From contig NZ_CP108053.1 in the NCBI RefSeq assembly GCF_036173105.1, positions 6,944,001-7,008,000 of the forward strand: 64,000 bases of DNA, read 5' to 3'. Both the position numbers and the translations under genes were made by a program. The DNA is from Streptomyces sp. NBC_00287. Lineage in GTDB: Bacteria > Actinomycetota > Actinomycetes > Streptomycetales > Streptomycetaceae. Positions 1 through 8,528 of this stretch are shown here, in pieces. Position 1 is the first letter of the stretch. Every line of letters starts with the position of its first letter. The notes below the pieces were generated by a model. The model was not told where the DNA came from. It saw nothing but the letters and a program-made list of their open reading frames with translations, and did no database searches.

Positions 1-132
1 TGATTGCCCACGGGTGTCGATCGGCTGTACAGCATGTGCCCGATCCCGTACGCCTCGTGATCGGGGCTGTCCGGCCGAGCAGAGTAGCCGGACCTGGACG
101 TTGCGGCCACCCCGTACGCGAGGATGGTGGCC

Positions 133-984
133 ATGAACGCCATCATCTCCGCAACCGAACTCGCCGGCGACCTGGCCGGACTCCGTGCGCCGGTGCTGCT
201 CGACGTCCGCTGGCAGTTGAGCGTGGCTCGAGCGGCGGGCGAGCCGCCCTTCGACGGAAGGGCCGAATACGCGGCCGGACACCTCCCCGGCGCGGTCTTC
301 GTCGACCTGGACGAAGAGCTCGCCTCCGCACCCGGTACGGCGGGCCGGCATCCCTTGCCGGACCTCGCCGACTTCGGCGCCGCGATGCGCCGCGCGGGCG
401 TCACGGCCGGGCGCCCGGTGGTCGTGTACGACGGCGGACAGGGCTGGGCGGCGGCACGCGCGTGGTGGCTGTTGCGCTGGACGGGTCACCCGGATGTGCG
501 GGTCCTCGACGGCGGATTGCCGACCTGGGACGGGCCGCTGGAGACCTCGGTGCCGACCCCGGAGGAGGGCGATTTCCAGCCGAACCCGGCATCGGCGGGC
601 CTGCTCGACGCGGACGGCGCCGCGGCGCTCGCCCGCTCCGGGCTGCTGCTGGACGCTCGCGCGGGTGAGCGCTACCGGGGCGAGGTGGAGCCGATCGACC
701 GGGTCGGCGGACATATCCCGGGCGCCGTGTCCGCGCCGACCAACGAGAACGTCGCCGCCGACGGCCGCTTCCTGCCCGCCGAGGAACTGCACGCGCACTT
801 CAAGGCCCTCGGCGCCGAAGACGACACGGCTGTGGGCGTGTACTGCGGTTCGGGTGTCTCCGGGGCGCACGAGGTGCTGGCGCTTGCGGTCGCGGGCATC
901 CCGGCCGCGCTCTACGTGGGCTCCTGGTCGGAGTGGTCCTCGGACCCGGAGCGGCCCGTTGCCGTGGGACCGGATCCGCAGTAG
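133..984 (+). CDS. Sulfurtransferase with two rhodanese domains
   Basis: Predicted cytoplasmic sulfurtransferase of 283 residues that would move sulfane sulfur from a thiol donor to an acceptor through a cysteine persulfide. Two rhodanese folds are visible: an inactive N-terminal one (about 5-135, with LLDVRW and GAVFVDLDEEL) and a catalytic C-terminal one (about 155-280) with the loop CGSGVSG and active-site Cys at about 238. The length and two-domain layout fit thiosulfate/3-mercaptopyruvate sulfurtransferases; the donor cannot be told from sequence. I chose the ATG at 133 because GAGG at 119-122 is well spaced for it and too close to the ATG at 124. It converges on sepH across a hairpin. 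Confidence 0.88.
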   Translation: MNAIISATELAGDLAGLRAPVLLDVRWQLSVARAAGEPPFDGRAEYAAGHLPGAVFVDLDEELASAPGTAGRHPLPDLADFGAAMRRAGVTAGRPVVVYDGGQGWAAARAWWLLRWTGHPDVRVLDGGLPTWDGPLETSVPTPEEGDFQPNPASAGLLDADGAAALARSGLLLDARAGERYRGEVEPIDRVGGHIPGAVSAPTNENVAADGRFLPAEELHAHFKALGAEDDTAVGVYCGSGVSGAHEVLALAVAGIPAALYVGSWSEWSSDPERPVAVGPDPQ

Positions 985-999
985 CCGGGCAACAGGAAA

Positions 1000-1028
1000 G
1001 GGCCGCACTCACTCAGGGAGCGCGGCCC
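1000..1028. terminator. Hairpin between convergent genes
   Basis: GGGCCGC at 1000-1006 pairs with GCGGCCC at 1022-1028, 16-18 bases from both flanking stop codons. The position between a rightward and a leftward gene suggests a shared bidirectional terminator. There is no run of T, which is normal for Streptomyces. Confidence 0.6.
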
Positions 1029-1045
1029 CGTCCTCGTCCGACGAA

Positions 1046-2086
1046 CTACTCCTGCTTCTTCCGCCGCGTCCCGAACACGATCTCGTCCCAGCTCGGGACC
1101 GCCGCTCGGCGGCCCGGGCGGACGCCGTCGGCCTCGGCCTGGCGGTCGGTCGAGCCGATGAGCCGGTCGCGGTGGCTGCCCACGGAGCGGGGCATCAGGA
1201 CGTCCGCGTAGGCGGAACCGGCCGAGGCCGCGGGCGCCGGCGGTTCCTCCGCCGCGGGCTCGGCGGCGGGGGGCTCCTCCGGCGGCGGGGTCTCCGACGG
1301 CCGCTCCGGTACGACGAGGTCGCCGCGGAAGCTCGGGACGGCCTCCAACAGGCTGGTCAGGGAGTCCCGTTCGCTCACGGTCTCCTCGACCGGCTCGGGA
1401 GTCGGCGCCGGCAGGCTCGGCCGCTCCCGGTCGAGGGAACGGTCCAGCGGGCGGTCGCGCGGCAGCCGGGCGATACGCGGGACGAACGGAAAGCTGGGCT
1501 CGGCAGCGGCGAGGTCCTCGGACTCGCCGATCAGCGAGCGCGCCTCCTCGTCGACGGCCTGGACGAGCCGCCGGGGCGGGTCGTACGTCCAGCTCGCCGA
1601 GTGCGGTTCGCCCGCGACCCGGTAGACCAGCAGGACCTCCCAGGTGCCGTCGTCGCGGCGCCAGGAGTCCCACTGCACGGTGTCCTTCTCGGCGCCGCGC
1701 AGGGTCAGTCGCTCCTGGACCGCCTCGCCGAGCTGGGGTCCGGCGTTCTCACCGGGGCGGCGGACCGGGGTCTTGCGGGCCCGCTCGGCCATGAAGGCAC
1801 GCTCGGCCAGGACGGGGCCCTCGAAGCGACGGACGCGGTCGACGGGAATGCCCGCCATCTGCGCGACTTCCTCCGCCGTGGCACCCGCGCGTATACGCGC
1901 CTGGATGTCACGGGGGCGGAGATGGCTCTCCACCTCGATCTCGATCTGGCCGAGGCGGGGACGGTCGCCGCGCACGGCGGCACGGAGCCGTTCGTCGATC
2001 GGAAGCGTGTACTCCGTTGCGTCGGCAGCCTTCAGCACCAGCCGTGTGCCGTCATTGGAGACGGCCACGACACGCAGTTCGGGCAT
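1046..2086 (-). CDS. sepH: SepH, FtsZ-associated cell division protein
   Basis: SepH (DUF3071) is the actinobacterial division protein that binds FtsZ and promotes filament assembly at septa. The 346-residue product starts MPELRVVAVSNDG, typical for the family. Its conserved N-terminal part (about 1-170) contains a helix-turn-helix-like segment (RDIQARIRAGATAEEVAQMAG), followed by a Pro/Glu/Ala-rich linker (about 215-300) and a short conserved basic end (AVPSWDEIVFGTRRKKQE). The ATG at 2086 has GGAGG five bases upstream on the minus strand; the longer reading frame to 2173 lacks family features. The gene stands alone and converges on the sulfurtransferase gene. Confidence 0.93.
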   Translation of the reverse strand: MPELRVVAVSNDGTRLVLKAADATEYTLPIDERLRAAVRGDRPRLGQIEIEVESHLRPRDIQARIRAGATAEEVAQMAGIPVDRVRRFEGPVLAERAFMAERARKTPVRRPGENAGPQLGEAVQERLTLRGAEKDTVQWDSWRRDDGTWEVLLVYRVAGEPHSASWTYDPPRRLVQAVDEEARSLIGESEDLAAAEPSFPFVPRIARLPRDRPLDRSLDRERPSLPAPTPEPVEETVSERDSLTSLLEAVPSFRGDLVVPERPSETPPPEEPPAAEPAAEEPPAPAASAGSAYADVLMPRSVGSHRDRLIGSTDRQAEADGVRPGRRAAVPSWDEIVFGTRRKKQE

Positions 2087-2479
2087 GGGGACCTCCCGGG
2101 TGGTGCCTGCCGACGTCACGTGCGTCGCTGCTTCCGCTAGTCGAGTGTGGCCTGCCCGGGTGCAGCCTGCCACAACCTTGCCGAGTTGCCCGGCGTGTCG
2201 GGCACGGGCCCTGGATCGCCGTTATGGCACGGTTACCTATTCGCAACGCTAAGTGACAAACTCCGTCACCCTGTGCAACTAGCCCCCTCCCGGCGGTCCT
2301 TGAAGGCCACGGACGCCCTGGCGGGAGACCGGACCCAGGGCTCGCAACAGTACTCCATTTGGGCCACGTGCGTGGATTGGCGCGCCGCCGAAGTTGGCGC
2401 AAGAGGCGGGACTCAGCCGTCCGGCAAGGGAGTTGGGGCATCTCGAACGTGGCGTACCTCACGGAACCCGACGCCTTCG
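2087..2479. other. Intergenic region: sepH leader and downstream spacer
   Basis: This 393-base stretch holds the sepH promoter region and the downstream flank of the leftward oxidase gene. Besides the BldD-like element at 2252-2270 I see no convincing coding potential, no RNA gene and no clear -35/-10 pair. Confidence 0.4.
2252..2270. promoter_or_regulatory. BldD-like inverted half-sites upstream of sepH
   Basis: AGTGA at 2252-2256 and TCACC at 2266-2270 match the published BldD operator pattern AGTGA-(N)m-TCACC. They lie about 165 bases upstream of the sepH start. BldD represses many sporulation and division genes during vegetative growth, so control of sepH would make sense. The motif is short and could occur by chance. 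Confidence 0.3.
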
Positions 2480-3799
2480 CTACGACCCCAGAACCCTCCG
2501 CAAGTAGTCGTTCTGGAACAGCCGATTCGGATCCAGTCGATCCCGCAGCGCAGTGAACTCGCCGAAGCGCGGATAGACCCCGGCGAAGTACTCGGCGTCC
2601 CGGGTGTGCACCTTGCCCCAGTGCGGCCGGCCCTCGTGCGCGGTGAAGATGCGCTCGGCGGCGGTGAAGTACCGCTGGTACGGGGTCCCCTTGGCCATGT
2701 GGACGGCGATGTACGCGCTGTCCCGGCCCGAGGCGGTGGACAGGGTGATGTCGTCGGCCGGGGCGGTGCGCACCTCCACGGGGAAACTGACCTTCAGGCC
2801 CGAGCGCTCGACCATCGCCTTCAACTCGCGCAGCGTCTCGACCGCTGCCGCGCGCGGGACGGCGTACTCCATCTCCACGAAGCGCACCCGGCGCGGCGAC
2901 GTGAAGACCTTGTAGGGGATGTCCGTGTACGTCCGCGCGGACAGGGCCTTGCTGGAGATCTGGGCGATGGCCGGGATCGTGGCGGGCGCCGCGCGGCCGA
3001 TCCATTGCGCGGCCTGGAAGACGCCGTTGGAGAGGAACTCGTCCTCGAACCAGGCCTTGAGCTGTCCCACCGGGCGCTCCGGGCCCGCGCTGCGGTTGTT
3101 GCGCTTGGTGTTGGTGTTGCCGGTGTGCGGGAACCAGTAGAACTCGAAGTGCTCGTTCTCGGCCCACAGTTCGTCGAAGTCCTGGGTGACCCGGTCGAAG
3201 GTCATCGGCTCCTCGCGGGCCGTCAGCAGGAAGACCGGCTCCACGGCGAAGGTGATCGCAGTGACGATGCCGAGGGCGCCGACGCCGGTGCGGGCGGCGG
3301 CGAAGACGTCAGGGTTCTCCTTCTCCGAGCAGCCGATCACCGAGCCGTCGGCCGTGATCAGCTCAAGTGCCGTGATCTGGGCGGCTATCGAGCCCGAGTC
3401 CCGGCCCGTGCCGTGGGTGCCGGTGCTGGTGGCCCCGGAGACCGTCTGCTCCATGATGTCGCCCATGTTGGTCAGCGACAGACCCTCGCGAGCCAGGGCC
3501 ATGTTGAGTCTCTTGAGCGGGGTACCGGCTTCCACCGTGACCGTCATGGCGTTCCGGTCAATATTGCGGATGCCGGTCAACAGTTGAGGGCGGATCAACA
3601 CACCGTCGGTGGCGGCGATCGACGTGAAGGAGTGCCCGCTGCCGACGGGCTTCACCTTCAGGCCGTCCTCGGCCGCTTTCCGTACGGCATCCGCCAGTTC
3701 CTCGACCGAGGCGGGCGTGACCTCCCGCGCGGGGCGGGCCGAGACGTTTCCGCCCCAGTTACGCCACGTGCCGTTCTTCCCGCTCGCTGTGCTGCTCAA
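2480..3799 (-). CDS. FAD-binding D-arabinono-1,4-lactone oxidase-family protein
   Basis: Flavoprotein oxidase of the vanillyl-alcohol-oxidase/ALO superfamily, about 440 residues. The N-terminal FAD_binding_4 domain shows VGSGHSF and TGTHGTG flavin-contact loops, and the C-terminal ALO domain shows the HWGK motif (GRPHWGKVHT) near residue 395. Relatives oxidise aldonolactones or sugar alcohols; the substrate here is unknown. The start is uncertain. A TTG at 3799 gives the usual SSxxxGKNGTWRNW beginning and has GGGAGG five bases upstream; a GTG at 3814 is the alternative. With the TTG start it overlaps the end of the upstream MFS gene by 41 bases, suggesting translational coupling. Confidence 0.85.
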   Translation of the reverse strand: MSSTASGKNGTWRNWGGNVSARPAREVTPASVEELADAVRKAAEDGLKVKPVGSGHSFTSIAATDGVLIRPQLLTGIRNIDRNAMTVTVEAGTPLKRLNMALAREGLSLTNMGDIMEQTVSGATSTGTHGTGRDSGSIAAQITALELITADGSVIGCSEKENPDVFAAARTGVGALGIVTAITFAVEPVFLLTAREEPMTFDRVTQDFDELWAENEHFEFYWFPHTGNTNTKRNNRSAGPERPVGQLKAWFEDEFLSNGVFQAAQWIGRAAPATIPAIAQISSKALSARTYTDIPYKVFTSPRRVRFVEMEYAVPRAAAVETLRELKAMVERSGLKVSFPVEVRTAPADDITLSTASGRDSAYIAVHMAKGTPYQRYFTAAERIFTAHEGRPHWGKVHTRDAEYFAGVYPRFGEFTALRDRLDPNRLFQNDYLRRVLGS

Positions 3800-5003
3800 C
3801 GGTGCCTCCCCGACGCGGAGCCGGCCGATTGAGCCGGCGGTACCCGAGGAAACCGACCGCGACCGCGACGGCTCCGGAGACCGCCGGAACCCCGTACCCG
3901 GCCTGCGCACCGGCCGCGTCGATCACCCAGCCGGCCATGGAGGAGCCGAGCGCGACCCCGACCGCGAGCCCGGTGCTCACCCAGGTCATGCCCTCGGTCA
4001 GTTGCGCGCGTGGTACGTGCTGTTCGATGAGGGACATCGTCGTGATCATCGTGGGAGCGATGCAGAGCCCCGCAAGGAACAGCGCCACGGCCAGAAACGG
4101 CAAGTTTCCGACCAGTAGGAGGGGGATCATACTCACGGCCATCGCGCATATGCCCAGCAGCCAGCGAGGTTCGGGCGCCCCCTTGAGGTGCAGCAGCCCG
4201 AACACGGCGCCCGCGACACAGGAACCGGCCGCGTACAGGGCGAGGACGATACTCGCCGCGCTCTTGTGGCCCTGCTCCTCCGCGAAGGCCACGGTGACCA
4301 CGTCGACCGCGCCGAAGATCGCGCCGGTCGCCACGAAGGTGGCCACCAGGACCTGGAGGCCGGGGGAGCGCAGGGCGCTGCTGCCGCGCCCCTCGTCCCG
4401 CGCGCGTGGGTGCGGGACGGGCTCGGTGGCGCGCTGGGCGGTCAGCCAGAAGACACCGGCCGCCAGGAAGCAGGCCGCGAGCAGCGGACCGGCCTCCGGG
4501 AACCAGGCCGTGGAGAGCCCGATGGAGATGATCGGCCCGAAGATGAAGCAGACCTCGTCCACCACGGACTCGAAGGAGTACGCGGTGTGCAGTTGCGGGG
4601 TGTCCCGGTACACGGCCGCCCAGCGGGCGCGGACCATCGCGCCGACGCTCGGCACACAGCCGATGCCGGCGCTGAAGACGTACAGCGTCCAGTCCGGCCA
4701 GCGGTAGTGCGCGGCGAGCAGCAGTCCGGCCGCCGCGGCGAGCGAGACCAGTGTCGCCGGGCGCAGTACGCGCCGCTGGCCGTACTGGTCCACGAGCCGC
4801 GAGACCTGCGGTCCGGCCACCGCGGCGGCGAGCGCGATGGTGGCCGAGAGGGCGCCGGCCAGGCCGTACCGCCCGGTCAGCTGGGACACCATCGTCACCA
4901 CGCCGATCCCCATCATCGACAGGGGCATCCGGCCGAGGAAGCCGGCGGCGGAGAAGCCCTTGGAGCCGGGGGCGGCGAACAGGGCGCGGTAGGGGCTGGG
5001 CAC
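3759..5003 (-). CDS. MFS transporter
   Basis: Major facilitator superfamily membrane protein of 414 residues with about 12 predicted hydrophobic helices. The cytoplasmic loop between helices 2 and 3 (RLVDQYGQRRVLRPATLV, about 68-85) is the MFS signature region. The hydrophobic blocks GALSATIALAAAVAG, LLVGNLPFLAVALFLAGLC and the C-terminal GAVAVAVGFLGYRRL are clear. It looks like a small drug or metabolite exporter; no substrate can be assigned. It is the first gene of a two-gene leftward unit with the FAD oxidase, whose start it overlaps, and it is divergent from ferrochelatase. Confidence 0.85.
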   Translation of the reverse strand: MPSPYRALFAAPGSKGFSAAGFLGRMPLSMMGIGVVTMVSQLTGRYGLAGALSATIALAAAVAGPQVSRLVDQYGQRRVLRPATLVSLAAAAGLLLAAHYRWPDWTLYVFSAGIGCVPSVGAMVRARWAAVYRDTPQLHTAYSFESVVDEVCFIFGPIISIGLSTAWFPEAGPLLAACFLAAGVFWLTAQRATEPVPHPRARDEGRGSSALRSPGLQVLVATFVATGAIFGAVDVVTVAFAEEQGHKSAASIVLALYAAGSCVAGAVFGLLHLKGAPEPRWLLGICAMAVSMIPLLLVGNLPFLAVALFLAGLCIAPTMITTMSLIEQHVPRAQLTEGMTWVSTGLAVGVALGSSMAGWVIDAAGAQAGYGVPAVSGAVAVAVGFLGYRRLNRPAPRRGGTVEQHSEREERHVA

Positions 5004-5079
5004 GGGTTCTCCGGTCGCTGGGCGGGAGGCGCGGGAGGCGCGCCGGGTAAGGCGTGTACGTGGCCGATACAGCTTACGA

Positions 5080-5095
5080 GTTAGGTGACCCTAAC
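5080..5095. promoter_or_regulatory. Inverted repeat resembling an iron box, upstream of ferrochelatase
   Basis: GTTAGG-TGAC-CCTAAC is a perfect 6-4-6 inverted repeat lying between the divergent MFS and ferrochelatase genes, 82 bases before the ferrochelatase ATG. Its TTAGG...CCTAA arms resemble the outer arms of the IdeR/DmdR iron-box consensus, but the spacing is shorter than the normal 19-bp box. Iron control of the iron-inserting enzyme would be sensible; this is inference. Confidence 0.35.
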
Positions 5096-5176
5096 GCACC
5101 CGATCGGCCGGTCGGAGACCCAGGTCGACACCCCGCCGTTTCCCGGCTGTCAGTGCCGGGTGGCAGGATCGGACGC

Positions 5177-6304
5177 ATGCCAGACGCGCTCGATGCCAGC
5201 CCTTACGACGCCCTCCTCCTGCTCTCCTTCGGCGGCCCCGAGGGCCCGGACGACGTGGTTCCGTTCCTGGAGAACGTGACGCGCGGGCGCGGCATCCCCA
5301 AGGAACGGCTGAAGGAAGTCGGACAGCACTACTTCCTGTTCGGCGGGGTCAGCCCCATCAACGACCAGAACCGCGCACTCCTCGACGCCCTGCGCAAGGA
5401 CTTCGCCGACCACGGCCTGGACCTGCCGGTCTACTGGGGCAACCGCAACTGGGCGCCGTATCTGACGGATACGCTGCGCGAGATGGTGCGCGACGGCCGC
5501 CGCCGCATCCTCGTCCTCGCCACCAGCGCCTACGCCTCGTACTCGGGCTGCCGCCAGTACCGCGAGAACCTCGCCGACTCGCTCGCCGCCCTGGACCTCG
5601 AGGGCCTGGAGCTGCCGAAGATCGACAAGCTGCGGCACTACTTCAACCACCCGGGCTTCGTGGAGCCCATGATCGACGGCGTGCTGCGCTCCCTGGCCGA
5701 CCTCCCCGAGGAGGTCCGGGGCGGCGCCCACATCGCGTTCACGACCCACTCCATCCCGAACGCGGCCGCGGACAGCTCGGGTCCCGTCGAGGACCACGGC
5801 GACGGCGGGGCGTACGTCGAGCAGCACCTGGACGTGGCTCGGCTGATCGCCGACGCGGTCCGCGAGCGCACCGGCGTCGACCACCCCTGGCAGCTCGTCT
5901 ACCAGTCCCGCTCCGGCGCCCCGCACATCCCTTGGCTGGAGCCCGACATCTGCGACCACCTGGAGGAGCGGCACGCCTCCGGCGTCCCGGCCGTGGTGAT
6001 GGCCCCCATCGGCTTCGTCTCGGATCACATGGAGGTCCTGTACGACCTCGACACCGAGGCCAAGGCCAAGGCCAAGGAGCTGGGTCTGCCGGTGCGCCGC
6101 TCGGCCACCGTCGGCGCCGACCCCCGGTTCGCCGCGGCCGTCCGTGAGCTCGTCCTGGAGCGGGCCGCCGCCGAGAGCGGCAGGGCGGTCACGCCGTGCG
6201 CCCTGGGCGCGCTGGGTGCGAGCCACAACCTCTGCCCGGTCGGCTGCTGCCCGGCGCGCGCGCCCCGGCCCGCCGCGGCGGGTGCCGACAGCCCCTATGC
6301 CTGA
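5177..6304 (+). CDS. hemH: Ferrochelatase (coproporphyrin III ferrochelatase, CpfC type)
   Basis: Inserts ferrous iron into the porphyrin near the end of haem synthesis; in actinobacteria the substrate is coproporphyrin III. The 375-residue protein opens with YDALLLLSFGGPEGPDDVVPFLENVTRGRG, diagnostic of the family, and carries the active-site His in FTTHSIP and the distal QSRSGAPHIPWLEPDI motif. A Cys in YSGCRQY (about 125) plus a Cys-rich tail (CALG...HNLCPVGCC) could bind the [2Fe-2S] cluster reported for mycobacterial ferrochelatases. The ATG at 5177 gives the family N-terminus; an upstream in-frame extension does not. The next gene follows by 54 bases in the same direction. Confidence 0.93.
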   Translation: MPDALDASPYDALLLLSFGGPEGPDDVVPFLENVTRGRGIPKERLKEVGQHYFLFGGVSPINDQNRALLDALRKDFADHGLDLPVYWGNRNWAPYLTDTLREMVRDGRRRILVLATSAYASYSGCRQYRENLADSLAALDLEGLELPKIDKLRHYFNHPGFVEPMIDGVLRSLADLPEEVRGGAHIAFTTHSIPNAAADSSGPVEDHGDGGAYVEQHLDVARLIADAVRERTGVDHPWQLVYQSRSGAPHIPWLEPDICDHLEERHASGVPAVVMAPIGFVSDHMEVLYDLDTEAKAKAKELGLPVRRSATVGADPRFAAAVRELVLERAAAESGRAVTPCALGALGASHNLCPVGCCPARAPRPAAAGADSPYA

Positions 6305-6358
6305 GGACCGCCGCACCTCGCCCCGCCGCGACCCACAGCCCTACGCCTGAGGAGCCCC

Positions 6359-7174
6359 GTGACCGACCCCCTGCACTCGGACCTGCTGCGCCTCGCCCAG
6401 GAGGCCGCGCGCCGCGCGGGCGACCTGCTGCGCGACGGCCGCCCGGCCGACCTCGCGGTCGCCAAGACCAAGTCGAGCCCGATCGATGTGGTCACCGAGA
6501 TGGACATCGCGGCCGAGAAGCTGATCACCGACCTGATCTCCGACCAGCGCCCCGACGACGGCTTCCTCGGTGAGGAGGGCGCCGCCACCGAGGGCAGCAG
6601 CGGGGTGCGCTGGGTGATAGACCCGCTCGACGGCACGGTCAACTACCTGTACGGACTGCCGACTTGGGCGATCTCCATCGCCGCCGAGCAGGACGGCGAG
6701 ACCGTCGTCGGGGTCGTCGCGGCCCCGATGCGCGGCGAGACGTACCACGCGGTCCGCGGCGCCGGCGCCTGGGCCACCGGTGCCTGGGAGGGCGAGCGCG
6801 AGCTGGTCTGCCGCCCGGCGCCGCCGCTGGAACAGGCGCTGGTCTCCACGGGCTTCAACTATGTGACCGAGGTCCGGATCCACCAGGCGGAGGTCGCCCA
6901 CAGGCTGATCCCGCTGCTGCGGGACATCCGGCGCTCCGGCTCGGCGGCGGTCGACCTGTGCGACGTCGCCGCGGGCCGGCTGGACGGCTACTACGAACGC
7001 GGGCTGCACCCCTGGGACCTCGCCGCGGGTGACCTGATCGCCCGGGAGGCGGGCGCCCTGACCGGTGGACGCCCCGGAGAGGGCCCCACGGGCGAGCTGG
7101 CGATCGCCGCCACCCCGGGTGTCTTCGAGCCCCTCCAGCGGCTGCTGGAGGACTTCGGCGCCTGGCGGGACTGA
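6359..7174 (+). CDS. Inositol monophosphatase family protein
   Basis: Mg-dependent, Li-sensitive phosphatase-superfamily protein of 271 residues. The three metal/substrate motifs are intact: GEEG (about 75-78), DPLDGT (about 89-94) and WDLAAGD (about 220-226). Relatives dephosphorylate inositol-1-phosphate, histidinol phosphate, fructose bisphosphate or 3'-phosphoadenosine compounds; the substrate is not clear. The start is a GTG at 6359 with GAGG at 6349-6352. A short imperfect duplication surrounds the junction with ferrochelatase: CCTATGCCTGAGGA near 6295 and CCTACGCCTGAGGA near 6342. Confidence 0.88.
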   Translation: MTDPLHSDLLRLAQEAARRAGDLLRDGRPADLAVAKTKSSPIDVVTEMDIAAEKLITDLISDQRPDDGFLGEEGAATEGSSGVRWVIDPLDGTVNYLYGLPTWAISIAAEQDGETVVGVVAAPMRGETYHAVRGAGAWATGAWEGERELVCRPAPPLEQALVSTGFNYVTEVRIHQAEVAHRLIPLLRDIRRSGSAAVDLCDVAAGRLDGYYERGLHPWDLAAGDLIAREAGALTGGRPGEGPTGELAIAATPGVFEPLQRLLEDFGAWRD

Positions 7175-7219
7175 ACTGCTCGAAGTTGCTCGAGTTGCTC
7201 GAAGGTGCTCTCGAAAACG

Positions 7220-7262
7220 ACGAGCGGGCCCCCGGCGCTGGATTCGCCGGGGGCCCGCTCGT
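7220..7262. terminator. Strong bidirectional terminator hairpin
   Basis: An 18-bp perfect stem (7220-7237 against 7245-7262) with a 7-base loop CTGGATT lies between the rightward phosphatase gene and a small leftward gene. Just before it, 7178-7205 contains three short direct repeats of the type TTGCTCGA. Confidence 0.88.
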
Positions 7263-7277
7263 GTGCGTACGTGCTGG

Positions 7278-7451
7278 TCAGACGCTGGACGCGCCGACTT
7301 CCACACCGTGCTCGGCGGCGAGGCGGCGCAGGTCGTCGAGTTCGCCCTGCTCCACTTCGACGAGGAAGTCGTCGCCCTCGTCACGAGCCCGCGTCAGGTC
7401 GGACTCGGTCGCCCTTATGCGCTGCAGAAGCCCTGCGGTGAATGCGTCCAT
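7278..7451 (-). CDS. Small acidic conserved hypothetical protein
   Basis: Encodes 57 residues starting MDAFTAGLLQRIRATESD. The protein is acidic and probably two amphipathic helices (LTRARDEGDDFLVEVEQGELDDLRRLAAEHGV) with no signal peptide or membrane segment. The ATG at 7451 has a GAGGGGG ribosome-binding site upstream on the minus strand. Third-position GC and the strong terminator directly downstream support a real gene. No function recognised. Confidence 0.7.
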   Translation of the reverse strand: MDAFTAGLLQRIRATESDLTRARDEGDDFLVEVEQGELDDLRRLAAEHGVEVGASSV

Positions 7452-7868
7452 GCTGTGCCCCCTCGTCCTGGGTCGTGGGTCGGTGGCACGGGGGTGTGCC
7501 GTTCGGAAGGGGCGATCACGTCTCCTGTGGGTGCCCAGCGCTGCCCATGCCGGGCGGCGACGGTGCCGGACATCCACGACCGCTCTGCGGAAAGCGGATT
7601 GCCGCGTACCGCATGGTGGTGCGGCACAAGCGGAGCGTGATCGCGGGGTGTAAAGCCGTCCTCCCCCCGCTCTCCCTCACGGAAACCTCAACCCCCGCGG
7701 AAAATCTCGCATTCCCGGGCCTCACACCCGTCCTTCATGCGTCACTCACCCGTCTTACCGCCGACTTATGGCCGAAAAGGGCAGGATGGAGGCCAACACA
7801 CCCCACCGGACCCCTGCCCGTGCGCCCCAGCGGCGCTACGCGGGTGGACATCAGGAAGGAACAGCGAC
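7452..7868. other. Divergent intergenic region upstream of cutR
   Basis: This 417-base region carries the promoters of the small leftward gene and of cutRS. An imperfect hairpin, TGCCGC...GCGGCA at about 7601-7625, is visible. I see no open reading frame with Streptomyces codon bias and no RNA gene. Confidence 0.4.
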
Positions 7869-8522
7869 GTGCGCGTACTCGTCGTCGAGGACGAGCAACT
7901 GCTCGCCGATGCGGTGGCCACCGGACTACGCCGGGAGGCCATGGCCGTCGACGTCGTGTACGACGGTGCGGCCGCCCTGGAGCGCATCGGCGTCAACGAC
8001 TACGACGTGGTCGTCCTCGACCGCGACCTCCCGCTCGTGCACGGCGACGACGTCTGCCGCAAGATCGTCGAGCTCGGCATGCCCACCCGCGTGCTGATGC
8101 TCACGGCCTCCGGCGACGTCAGCGACCGCGTCGAGGGCCTGGAGATCGGCGCCGACGACTATCTCCCCAAGCCCTTCGCCTTCAGCGAGCTCACGGCACG
8201 CGTGCGTGCCCTCGGCCGCCGCACCAGCGTCCCGCTGCCGCCCGTCCTGGAGCGCGCCGGGATCAAGCTCGACCCCAACCGCCGCGAGGTCTTCCGCGAC
8301 GGCAAGGAGGTCCAGCTCGCGCCCAAGGAGTTCGCCGTCCTCGAAGTACTGATGCGCAGCGAGGGCGCCGTCGTCTCCGCGGAACAGCTGCTGGAGAAGG
8401 CCTGGGACGAGAACACCGACCCGTTCACCAACGTCGTCCGCGTCACCGTCATGACGCTGCGCCGCAAGCTGGGCGAGCCCCCCGTCATCGTCACCGTCCC
8501 CGGCTCCGGCTACCGGATCTGA
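7869..8522 (+). CDS. cutR: CutR response regulator
   Basis: OmpR/PhoB-type DNA-binding response regulator of 217 residues. The receiver domain (1-115) has VVEDE, phospho-acceptor Asp51 in VVVLDRDLP and the conserved Lys in YLPKPF. The C-terminal winged helix (about 125-215) ends TVPGSGYRI. The sequence is very close to what I recall of CutR of S. lividans/S. coelicolor, linked to copper phenotypes, secretion stress and antibiotic output. The GTG at 7869 gives the usual MRVLVVEDEQ start; longer upstream starts are not conserved. cutS begins six bases after the stop, so the two are co-transcribed. Confidence 0.93.
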   Translation: MRVLVVEDEQLLADAVATGLRREAMAVDVVYDGAAALERIGVNDYDVVVLDRDLPLVHGDDVCRKIVELGMPTRVLMLTASGDVSDRVEGLEIGADDYLPKPFAFSELTARVRALGRRTSVPLPPVLERAGIKLDPNRREVFRDGKEVQLAPKEFAVLEVLMRSEGAVVSAEQLLEKAWDENTDPFTNVVRVTVMTLRRKLGEPPVIVTVPGSGYRI

Positions 8523-8528
8523 TCCCCC

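Noticed and set aside
1..123. Possible gene end at the left window edge
   Set aside because: Too short to judge; no frame with clear bias or motif reaches the edge.
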